A stretch of DNA of 64,000 nt. Source: Carallia brachiata. Lineage: Eukaryota > Streptophyta > Magnoliopsida > Malpighiales > Rhizophoraceae. Positions 1 through 10,500 of the stretch are shown piece by piece. The stretch is taken from the NCBI GenBank assembly GCA_021464245.1, contig JADCRB010000075.1:2787555-2851554 (forward strand), written 5' to 3'. A program made the position numbers and the translations under genes. Position 1 is the stretch's first letter; each line of letters opens with the position of its first letter. A model generated the notes under the pieces. That model had not been told where the DNA came from, searched no databases, and saw only the letters and a list, made by a program, of their open reading frames with translations.

Positions 1-1545
1 CGGTTGCCTTTCTTTCTCTCTCCTCGAGGATAGCTTCTAGATGACATGCCTAGTTAATATCATAAATGAAGTTCCAATTCTACTAAGCCACGTCGGGTTC
101 GTGGACGACGTGGAATTTTGGAAGGGCAATATTTTTTTTTACGTATAAAGGGCAATATTGATATTTAATTACAAAGTAATTATTTGAAGACGGTTAATAA
201 TTATTTTTTTGTTAAAATAATGTTCAATCATCACTTTAATTATATTTTAATCTTATTTAAAGAATTCAACCAAATATTTTCTTTTAAAAAAAAGGGTCAA
301 ACACTATAAAAGAACAATAGAGTTACTTAAATTTAGAAATTTGAATATACTATCCCAACCAATTCAAAAAAGTAAATAGTTTTTTATGAATTTTTAAAAA
401 GAGTAAAGTTATATGACTTTAGATATATAACAGTAAATAGTTATATAGGTTCGTCTAACAACACTTGACAATTTATTTTTTTCTATAAGTTTAATTATCT
501 ACCATCTCACATTACTTTATTAATTTGAAACTAACTAATAAAATTATCAATTCCTTTTCCTTTTAAAAATGTGTTTCTTTAAATTTTAAGGCTATGAATC
601 TCGGTCAATATTAAGATTTGAATTAATTAATAATTAGAAAGTCAAAAACTTGTGGTTTATTAATTTATTTGACCTATTTAAAATGTTACCGATTCCTAAT
701 TTTGACACTCAGTTACCAACCCACATTCATTAATTAATCAAAAATATTTTTTAGTTGCATTACATGGGATGATAGAAGTAATCAAGTAAATTCATTGTTT
801 TCAAAATCCGACCAAATCAACATCCAGTCAGATTGAAATATTAGTGAATTGACTATTAATTAATTGAGTTTGGTTTAATTAATCGACCAATTCACTAATA
901 TTTCTTTCAGTTTGAATTGATTCGGAGGATTTGATTCATTAAATTGTTAAATTTTTGCTATTATTTAATATTTTATAAAAATTACTTGTATATATGATTT
1001 TATAATTTCATTTATTTTTATTAAACATAAAAAATATTAATTATTTTTTATTAAAAAAGTTGACTTTTTGCTCCGACCACTAACTAACCGGCAACCAAGC
1101 AAACTGGACCTTTTTTATGGTTACGGTCCGGTTCATAGGTTTTATCTGAGTAAATCTGTCCGTGAAGTTCGGGGCCTCAGGCTGAGGTCTATTTTCGGGT
1201 CGTGTCGAATAAGTTGAGTTGGGCTCTCCTACGTTTCCGTGTTTGTATTGGGCCAATGCAGGCTTGGGCTAAAGAAACATAAGTTGTCGGTTTGTTCGGT
1301 GGCCGATATGGAATGTGCGGACGATAGAACGACGGTTTTGCTCCTTCTTATTATTTCTGAACCCAAAAAAAAAAAAAACGATGGTGTTTTTTTTTTAAGA
1401 AAAAAATTCATAATACATATAATGGCTATCGCACTTGTACATTGAAATTGGGGTTATGTTTTCATTTAATTCTCTTAACATAAATTTTCTTTTATTTGGA
1501 GACAAGCATAAAAAAATTTGAAACTAAATCAATAAAAAAAAATAT
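1..1545. other. AT-rich intergenic DNA
   Basis: No gene is supported here. The stretch is AT-rich with long A and T runs and short ORFs that look like chance. A small inverted motif (CCACGTCG...CGACGTGG) at about 91-117 contains ACGT cores of the kind bound by plant bZIP factors, but nothing downstream ties it to a promoter. A 17-bp inverted repeat inside the region is listed separately. Confidence 0.6.
835..904. repeat. Perfect 17-bp inverted repeat
   Basis: The arms at 835-851 and 888-904 (GAAATATTAGTGAATTG and its complement) are perfect, with a 36-nt loop that itself contains imperfect TTAATTAAT complementarity. This looks like the centre of an old foldback MITE, but I could not define ends or a target duplication. 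Confidence 0.6.
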
Positions 1546-1815
1546 ATTAAATCACTACTAAACTACTTAACATTACATTAAGTAAAAAAAAAAAATTAGG
1601 GTGATGTACTATAACGATGGAAAAAACTTAAAAATAAGTCAGGATTGTGGGGGCTAATATAACTAATAAAAAAGAAGTACATTAGATCACTGCTAAACTA
1701 CCTAACATTGTATTAAGTAAAAAAAAAAAAAAATTTTGGGTGATGTACTAAAATGATGGAGAAAACTTAAAAATAAGTTGGGATTGTGGGGGCAAATATA
1801 ACTAGTGGACTACTG
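1546..1815. repeat. Tandem duplication, two units of about 135 bp
   Basis: The unit beginning ATTAAATCAC at 1546 recurs at 1681 with about 90% identity by eye, including the shared stretches GGTGATGTACTA and GTGGGGGC(T/A)AATATAACTA. A further partial match to the GTGGGGGCTAATAT segment occurs near 1873. It is non-coding. Confidence 0.75.
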
Positions 1816-2281
1816 GAATACTGTCATATTATTGCCTTTGTTTTTTTTTTTTTTTCCTTCGAATTGAGATTTGTGGGGGCTAATATCTTTACAAGGAAAT
1901 TGGAGATGGAGCTTGTATTTTTAATACATTTAGTTAAAATTTTTTGTTTTGTGTTAAAGTTTTTGTGACTCCATTTTAGCTTTTTGTCCTTTCAATTTTT
2001 TTTGTAATAAACAGAAAAAAAAAAGATGGTGATGGCTTTTTTCATTAAAAATATATTAAATCATATATTATATAATAAAAATAATTTTTAAATTCTCGTA
2101 AATCCTGTAATTGTCATAGAAATAGAAGTTATCGTTGTTTGTTGTTTTTCCCCGTTGGTCTTTTTAGTTTCTCCTTTTGGGTTTCTTGTTGGTATGGCTT
2201 GATCAACTAATACTGATGTCACATCCGTATATAACAGGCGTAGTTTTTGTACCATATAATTTTGCGATCCAAAGTAATAAA

Positions 2282-2498
2282 GGAAAAAGTTTGGGATCCA
2301 TATGTTGGTAGTCATATTTGGTATTCATATTGTGACAATCTTATTCATTTCTGCAACAAACTTAATAAAATATGATACAAGAAATTAACACGTTATTTTT
2401 TGTTACAAAAACTATAAGTCTTGTCGCAGAAATAAATAAGTTCGTCACAATATGGATACTAAGTATGACTACCAATGTGTGAATCCCAAACTGCACTC
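2282..2498. mobile_element. Mutator-like foldback MITE, 217 bp
   Basis: Two arms of about 75-80 bp (roughly 2287-2366 and 2415-2494) are near-complementary, sharing for example GTTTGGGAT, TTGGTAGTCATA and CATATTGTGAC. The element is flanked by an exact 9-bp direct repeat AGTAATAAA (2273-2281 and 2499-2507). Nine-base target duplications with ends beginning in G are typical of Mutator-like elements. There is no coding capacity, so it is a non-autonomous copy. The flanking repeat is AT-rich, so chance is not fully excluded. Confidence 0.65.
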
Positions 2499-2507
2499 AG
2501 TAATAAA

Positions 2508-3040
2508 ATACAATTAATTTTTAATTTAATATAGTAATATTAATAAAATATAAAATAATAAAAATAAATATATGTTATCGCTCAATTTATTTTTATGTAA
2601 AGTATTAATATCATTAAGTTAAATTAAAAATTAATTGTATTTTTATATTTGACATAAGAAATTGTATAACAAAATTGTATGCTGAAAAAACTTTATTTTT
2701 TAATCTTAAGAGTTTATATTTATATAAATATAAATATTAAATACAAAATAATAACGTAAATTAATTATTTAAATTTAAATAATTACTTATATTAGATTCA
2801 CTCACTAATTAAATCTAAACTATTAATTATATTGAATCTGTTATTTATTTAATAATTAAAATTTAAGTAATAAATTTAAATAATTTAAATTTTGTGTTAA
2901 TGTTGTCTTTTTTACCTTATTTTAACTTTGTTTTGGCAATATTTTAACTATTGTTAAAGAAACTCAAGCTAAAAGCCATAAGGTCAAAAATTAATATATT
3001 ACTACTTTCCAAATCCAGCCAGAAATAGAATTACAGTTAC
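2508..3040. other. AT-rich sequence upstream of EDM2
   Basis: This is very AT-rich DNA without a supported gene. It runs up to the probable transcription start of the EDM2-like gene; the promoter should lie in its last few hundred bases, but I see no convincing TATA box among the many AT-rich candidates. Confidence 0.5.
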
Positions 3041-4136
3041 TTAGCCAAAACTGCATGGAGTCGAAACACTAAATTCACACACACGCACACACACACACAA
3101 ACAGGAAGAGAAAAGCTGGTCTCTTTGCTTTTCGTTGGTTTTCTTTTGCACAGATTTCTGTTCTGTGTTCGGTGTGTTTTTCCAAGAAAGGTTCTTGGAG
3201 GTATTGGGACGACGCGCGTTGAACATTTTTAAAGATTCTGTTGTTTTTTTAGGGTTTACAGAAATCAGTAGAAATTCCAATTCCCCACCCCCTTTTTTTT
3301 TCAATTAATTGACGTAAGATGGGTGCTTGCATTTTTTGTCTTTTTTTTTTTTTTTTGGTTTTAAATTGTCTTTGATTTGTGATTTTAATTTATAGGTTTT
3401 TACATTGGATTGCTTTGGTTTTTCGTTTTATTATTGATTTAGGGTTTGGGAGTATCATTGCTTTTCCAGGTCTGGTTGCATAGAATTTAGAGGAGTTTGT
3501 GTGTGTGTGTGTGTGTGTGTGTGATGTGATGATGCTGATGATTAGAAGATTTGATTTTTGTGAAACTGGGTATTAATTCGAAATTCGGTGGATTTATTTA
3601 CGCCATTTTTGCGGGTGGCTGTTCATCAATGAGTAGTAATTGAGAAGCTGGGATTCGTATCTGAGTGTAGGCAGAGGAGGGGGGGGGGGTTTGAAAATTT
3701 AGGGTTTGGAAATATGATTGCTTTTCCAGGTCTTGTTGCTTGGACTTTAGAGGAGTTTTATGTGTGTGTGATAATGATGAGTATGAGAAGATTTGATTTC
3801 TGTGAATCTGAGTAGTAATCCCAAATTTGGTGGATTTATTTACACCTTTTTTACTGGCTGGTGTTCATCAATGAGTAGTAATTGAGTAGTTGGGAATCTT
3901 TTCTGGAGTGTGTAGGCAGACGGGTTTGAAAATCTTTCCTTGTTTCCTCATCCTTTCTATTGAAATTTAAAAGTAAATAGAATAAAAGGGTGGGAGGGAG
4001 TGTTTGAGGGATTGTGCTTATAGATTTTTGGGTCTTTTTAAGTTTTAAAGCTGCAATTTATTATCTTGTTTTCTGACTACGTGCCTTGTTTTGTGCTACA
4101 TTAATGGTACCGGGGGCAGGACTATTGTGTTAGGGC
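3041..4136 (+). other. 5' leader and presumed leader intron of the EDM2-like gene
   Basis: Base composition changes near 3041 from extremely AT-rich to mixed sequence. A (CA)n tract lies at about 3076-3102 and a (GT)n tract at about 3498-3524. The stretch probably holds the 5' UTR plus an intron, ending at a pyrimidine-poor candidate acceptor GGGGGCAG near 4120, just before the start codon at 4137. A 9-codon uORF (4104-4133) ends 3 nt before that ATG but would be removed if the acceptor at 4120 is used. Exact exon limits cannot be fixed without cDNA. Confidence 0.45.
3441..3934 (+). repeat. Direct tandem duplication in the EDM2 leader
   Basis: The segment starting AGGGTTTGGGA at 3441 recurs at 3701 starting AGGGTTTGGAA. 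The two units (about 260 and 234 bp) share most of their length, including GATTGCTTTTCCAGGTC-like, GAGAAGATTTGATT-like and GTTCATCAATGAGTAG segments. The first unit carries the longer (GT)n and a G run. This could duplicate a leader-intron regulatory element. Confidence 0.8.
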
Positions 4137-4548
4137 ATGGCTTCGTCGGAGGATGAGGCTGATGCTGTTCCGCAGTTAGTTGCGAACTACCACTTTGTGG
4201 ATGAGAAGAATGAGCCAATCTCATTTGCTTTGTTGCCAATTCAATGGAGTGAAGATGAGGGTGTTGATGGGGAGATAGAGCGAGAAATATTCTTGCATGG
4301 AACTGTGGATAACGGCCTCCAGAGGATACACAAGAAAGTTGTGGCATGGAAGTTTGATCTATTGAATGCAATTCCAGAGATTTCGGTGCGTACTAAAGAC
4401 GATGTATGGGTTAAACTAGGCAAGCCAAGGAAGAGTTTTGAGGAAATAATTAGGGAAGTCTTGATTACAGTGCATTTTCTTCACTTTACACGGATGAATC
4501 CAGAAGCCTCTGGGAAGCCCTGTGGGAATACTTAGCCAAAGCTTTCTG
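4137..4548 (+). other. EDM2: EDM2 coding exon 1 with a 1-nt deficit
   Basis: The exon encodes the conserved N-terminal region (starting MASSEDEADAVPQ). The reading frame closes at 4533-4535, but from about 4520 a frame shifted by one base continues the family-like sequence LWEYLAKAF to a GT donor at 4549. The exon is 412 nt, while exon 2 needs a two-base carry-over (413 nt). The missing base lies in or next to the CCC run at 4518-4520. Confidence 0.8.
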
Positions 4549-7500
4549 GTAATATGCTCTGTGTTTCCAGTCTTCTTTAGATTTGCATTTTTTTGTCTTC
4601 ATTGGTCAATTTTGATAACTATGGTTAAATTTGTAGTTCATTGGATGTTGGACCTTCTCAAAATGATTTAGCAGAGAAAATGGCTTTACTGCAGGAAGCT
4701 GTTAAAAGGGATGAGTCCTTGGTGAAGAGTAAGGTTGTTACATAGCATTTCACCTCAGTAATTATCTTTAATAAAAGTTTAATTGTAAAGAACAAGAGGG
4801 ATGCTCTTTGTTCGTGTAGCATGTGGTGCATTTTGATTTTTTTCCCCTTTTTTCGAGTTTCTTCACAGCATATGGTTGGCCTTTTGCCTTTTCTTTTAGA
4901 AACTCATGCTAATCTTTTTCAGGTTTTCTTTTTGTGTCTCCTCCATTTTTTTCAACTTAAATTCAAGTGCCTGTGATTTTGTGGTTTGGTATCATATAGA
5001 TGGTAATTTTTATTAATTAAAGAGGCCATATCTTTTATCGTCTGATTTACTCTAATGGCATTGAGCAGTTTTTGCTTTCATTTCTCGAGGAGCAGCCGCG
5101 GGAAGGGATGGTTTTTGATGAGGTTTGTACACGACCATCTTTTTCTCTCTCTTTGTAGTGGAATTTTTTCCTCTTATTCTTTTGGGCTGATATTTCATTT
5201 TTTTTTTCAGGATGTTCAAAATTCAGCAATGCTCAATTTCATAGTGGATGATGATGATTGTATCTTTGAAGATGCAGAAGATGATTCAAATGAAGGGGAT
5301 GACTTGTTTGATACTGTTTGTGCATTTTGTGACAATGGAGGCGACATTTTGTGGTATGCATCTTCTGCTGTTGTTCTTCTTGATTTTGATTGGTTTACTT
5401 TTTATAGCAGTATTTCTACTGTAAAATTCTCTTATAGTTGCTCCGCTATATGCCTCCGGTACATTTGGGTTGTGCTCTAATGTTCGGTATCTTCCTGAAT
5501 GATTCGATTACATGTTAGCCAAGTTGTGGAACTAGTGTCCTATTTTCACCATTTTCTTGTGCCTTTGGTTGGTGAAATGGTGGAATTTCTAGGTATATTT
5601 ATTGCAACATTTGTTGTCGTTATATGTTGTCATCTTCGTTGCTTCAATACTGTGTTTGCCTTCTACAAACTTAAGGAATGTCTTTAGAAAATAGTCAGTG
5701 ATCGATTGGCTCCTTTTGAGATTGAACTTGAGGCCTTCAACCTTGGAATCAACTCAGGTTCCACTGAGCCAATGCTTATTGGTTAGAAAATAGTCAATGA
5801 GATAGGAAAGTTTCTCTATAGTTTAATTGCTTTTATTTTGTGTGTTTATCTTTCTCCCTCCGTGTAAGGAAGATTCCTTGTCCATCTCTTATGGGCTGCA
5901 TATTATTTTATTTTATTTTTTTCAATACAAGTTTTTATCCTTTTCTTAAATAAAAGTGAGAAAAAGACTTGCTTATTCTTCTTGCTGTCACGATAACAAC
6001 GATTGTTCTTGCATCACAATCTGTAATTGTATAAAACTTCCTTCATGGTCTATTTGTCACAATAACCATTTTGTCCATTGCGGTTGTAGTTCAGGCTTGA
6101 AAGATGATCTCTAGACATTAAATTGTGTTGGATAATTTTGGAATTGGCTTTGTATCAATGGAATCTCATCATCTATACATAAAGAATTGGTGTGGTACTT
6201 TCATGGATTGATCTGATCTTTCTTCTGAAACAGATTTCTCGTGGTGCTTCATTGTTTGCTGACTTTTATTAGTTACTTTATTTCTGTGCTTGATTCATCC
6301 ATATTTCTATGTTGCTTTTGTGTTGATACTATACAGTTGCGAAGGGAGATGCATGAGGTCATTTCATGCAACTGTGGAAGCTGGTGAAGATTCTTTTTGC
6401 GAGTCTCTTGGTTTAACTGATAGGGAAGTAAAAGTATGTTACTTTCACCTAGTTGTTCCACAGTTGGATTATTTTTTTTCCATTTTACGTCTTTTATAAT
6501 CAACTTCCCCCTTTTTGGTGGCAGGCAATGCAAAACTTTGTCTGTAAAAACTGCAAATATGAGCAGCATCAATGCTTTGCTTGTGGTAAATTGGGCTCTT
6601 CTGTGAAGTCTGCTGATGCAGAGGTACAAACTTACCTATAACAGAAGGAGTGACCATCCAGTTTATTTTTTTATCAATATTTCTAATAACTGTACTAAAT
6701 GCTTCTTGACATTGATAACAATAAGTCATTCAGCATGTTGGTTAGCTCTCACCATTGCCTGTGGGTTTGTAGAGGTAATTTATTATAAAATAAATAGAAC
6801 TTGCTGAGTGATTTCCTATTTTGCAGTTTGTTGCACCTCTGCACTTGATACTAATGTTCATGTCTCTGCCAAGTAGTTCTGCTTTGTTTCTTGACTTTGG
6901 AAAATTCTGATTTTGAGAAGCTGTTTCAGTTTAGTTCCGGCTGACTGTCTTATTTTCTTAATGTTTCCCATCTTATGATGTTTTTTTTTTGCTCCTTTAA
7001 GTGTAGTTTGATCTTGGTGTTGTGATACAGCGATGTTGATTCTCTTGAAGTCTAGTATGTAATATGGCCGATTTCTTTGTGAGGGACATTGTCCAACAGC
7101 TTTTGCTGCATTTGTGTGCTGTACAATTCACTTGTCCTTAGTCTTTGTTATTGGTTCATGTACCTTATAGAAAACTCTACTTGCTTTTTTGAGTTGTGAC
7201 AATGAAAATATTTATTTGGAATCTTTTGACGGAGAACTATATCATATATTGAATCACGAGCCTTTCTTTTGGCGATATATTGCTGCTTGTTGTTTATGTG
7301 TCTGTTAAGAGTCCAAGTTGGGACAAGAGTGTTCTCATTGCAGAAGTTCTGGCAACATCCGGTCATAATTACAAATTTATCTGTTCTCGTACATCTGAAT
7401 GAAAGCCATGTCTTCTCTCTTGTGAGTCCTTGAGCTTTTTTAGGTGTCTGCTCTAGGCTCTCTCTCTCTCTCTCTCTCTGTGTCTCTGTGTGTCTCTGTG

Positions 7501-10500
7501 TGTTTTCTTTGGGACAATAGATGACTCGCTAGATGGGAAATACAAAAGTATGATTACTGAAGTGGATTAGATTCGCTGGTAGGGAAGACAAGTAGATAAA
7601 TTGACGAAGCAATACTGTTTAGTTTCTGTGAATTTCGCGAGAGGTACGCCCTTCAAACTTCCACAGCAATTCGCAAGAGATTGCTGGAGCAAGCGTTACA
7701 CTAATCTGCAGCCAAGCATCTTTAAAATTTGATGCCTGATTTACCTGCTCTTGTTTCCAGCATGTTGTTATTGTCCAGTAGGAAGATTACTTTATTGGCA
7801 CCAATATTTAGAGTTCTGGGTATCTCATCAGTTAAAAACTTGTTTCATTTTGCATTTTTCTGTTTGGTGTGATCACTTGGTGTCAGAACTTCTGTTATTG
7901 TTAGATTTTGGCTTCCATTTCAACATATGTTTTGTCTCCAATCATTGAATGGTTCTATATTCCATAGTTCAAACTGTTCCCCCCCCCCCCCCCCCCCCCG
8001 GTCCCCCCAAAATAAGCATAGTTCAATTATGTTTAACCAATTAATTATCAGGTCTTTCGCTGTGCTAATGCAACCTGTGGTTATTTTTATCACCCACATT
8101 GTGTTGCAAAATTGCTCCACTTGGAGGATGAAAATGCTGCTGAGGAGCTTCAAAAACAGATAGCTGCAGGGGAATCTTTTGCGTGCCCTATCCATAAGTG
8201 CTGTGTTTGTAAACAAGGAGAGAATAAGAAGGCCCTTGATTTACAGTTCGCTGTCTGCAGGCGGTGTCCAACCTCATACCACCGTAAATGCTTACCAAGG
8301 TCCCTGTTTTGCTCTGACTTGCCATATTAATATTCTTGTTATTTTGTGTGTCAGGTAGTCTAAATAGTTAGTACTTGGTGTCTGGATGCCTGATACTCAG
8401 ATTCTTTTTCAGGGAAATTGCTTTTGAAGATCATGATGAAGATGAAAATATCATTACAAGGGCCTGGGAAGATCTATTGCCAAACCGTGTGCTGATATAT
8501 TGCTTGTAAGTGTTGTACTAAAGCTGATCCCTCCCTCCCACTGCCCCCGTTGCTCTGTGGCAATAATCCTCTAAATTTTGTTTTCTTGTTATCTCCTTCT
8601 GTGAAGAAAACATGACATTGAAGACTATATTGGGACTCCTAGAAGAGACCACATAAAATTCCCTGAAGAGAAGAAGAGACAAGGGACATCAGAGTTGCCA
8701 ACAGACAAAGGGAAGCTAATGTTGAAGAGAAAAAAGTTAAGCTCTTCTCTTGATAAAACCGGGAAAGCTTCTAAAGAGATATTATCCACTCTGAAAAAAG
8801 CTGAAAGTACAAAAAGAAGTATTAAAATATCAACTGGACATGACTCCTTGAAGAAACTGGGAACAAATGATGCAACCAGGTCTCTGAAGAAAAGCTCCAA
8901 GTTTGCTTCGAAAGCAGCTGATAATTCTGCAACAGCCGCTGCAAACAGGTCTTCTCTGGGTGATATGTTATTTGACGCTATGATTGACAGTGAAGTCGAC
9001 GAAGGCGTGACAGTTAAGACTTCTACTGGGAAGTTAAGTAGTGAACTGCCTCCATTGGATGATGACACACAGAGGAGGCAAGTACTTTCATCTTGGCGTT
9101 GGTGCCGACTCGTGTTTTAATTTACACCGAAATTAAAAAGTGATCATGATATGTGTGGATTGGATTTTCTTCTCCAATCTCCTTCTTGTTGTGCAGACTT
9201 TTGGCTTTATTAAAAGAATCTGAATCTTCAATAACCTTGGAAGATGTAATAAAGAAGCATGAAGTTCCATCTACACATGCATACTCATCAAAAGCTGTTG
9301 TGGACAAGACTATTACACTAGGAAAGGTGGAGGGTGCTGTTGAGGTACATTTGTGGTCAGCTTTTCTCACTGCAAGTTATGGCCATCTATAATGTTATTA
9401 TTTTGTGGAGTCTTGGCTTTTGCACTTTTACTCAAGTTTTAAAATTTTTAACTGTATGTAGGCTGTTAAGACAGCTTTGAAGAGGCTGGAGGCTGGGTGC
9501 AGCATTGAAGATGCCAAAGCTGTTTGTGAACCAGAAGTCCTGGGCCAGCTATATAAGTGGAAGGTCTTTTTCATCCAATTCTATGGCCATTTGTTTATTT
9601 ATCTAATTGGTGCATGCCATTTTCTTAATGCTGCATAAGTAGAACTGATTGTGTTTGATTGTTAGTGTGTGCTGCTGAAGTACTAGTCCATATCAGAGCA
9701 TGCTATTTACCTTTTCTGACCTATGCATGTGTGTGGGAACAAGTAGAGGGAATCTCAATGTGCTGTAAATTTTATAGTTGTCTTTATGAGGGCCCCAAGC
9801 CTTGACTCTCCTTGTTGGTTATTATGTATCCAGAACAAGCTTAAAGTGTATCTAGCACCATTTCTACATGGCATGCGCTATACATCCTTTGGTCGCCATT
9901 TTACAAAAGTAGAGAAACTTCAAGAGGTAAACTTGTTTTTCTTTTTATTTGTCTCTATGTGTGTGTGTGTGTGTGTGCCGAAAATGTAATGAATTTGATT
10001 ATTTATTACCATTTTGCTTGTTTATTCTGTGTAAATTTGTTGTCTTTTTCACTTGACGTTATATATATGTGCGTCAGCATGATGATTTTAGTTATTTATT
10101 TCCACGTAGTTATTCATTACATTGTATGGTAGTAGTCTTTTTTTCTTCTCTCTTGACATGTTTCCGGATAATTAGATCAATCTTTTAAGCGTAGCGGTTT
10201 TCTGCCTTTTGGTTACCCTTTCACCAGCGTGGGCTGGGGGCCGCTCATTACCTGGAGGATTGTCTTCCAAGTTGAAATATGGAAAATTTATTTTCCGAAA
10301 ACCAAACTTTCTTTTTGTAGCTTTTTCTCTTCAAAACTACTTGGGATATCTTTAAGTTAACAACAGCGACAAGTTACCTTTCTTCTCAATTGGTTTAAAT
10401 GTGACAAATGATGGAAGAAGCTCTCTATGATAAGTTTGATAGCTGAAGCTGGAGTAGTGATGAGTCTACGTTTGGATTTAAGGGGATCTTCTATGGCCCC

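Noticed and set aside
4104..4133. Nine-codon uORF ending 3 nt before the EDM2 start
   Set aside because: Probably removed with the leader intron (candidate acceptor at 4120); cannot be supported without a transcript.
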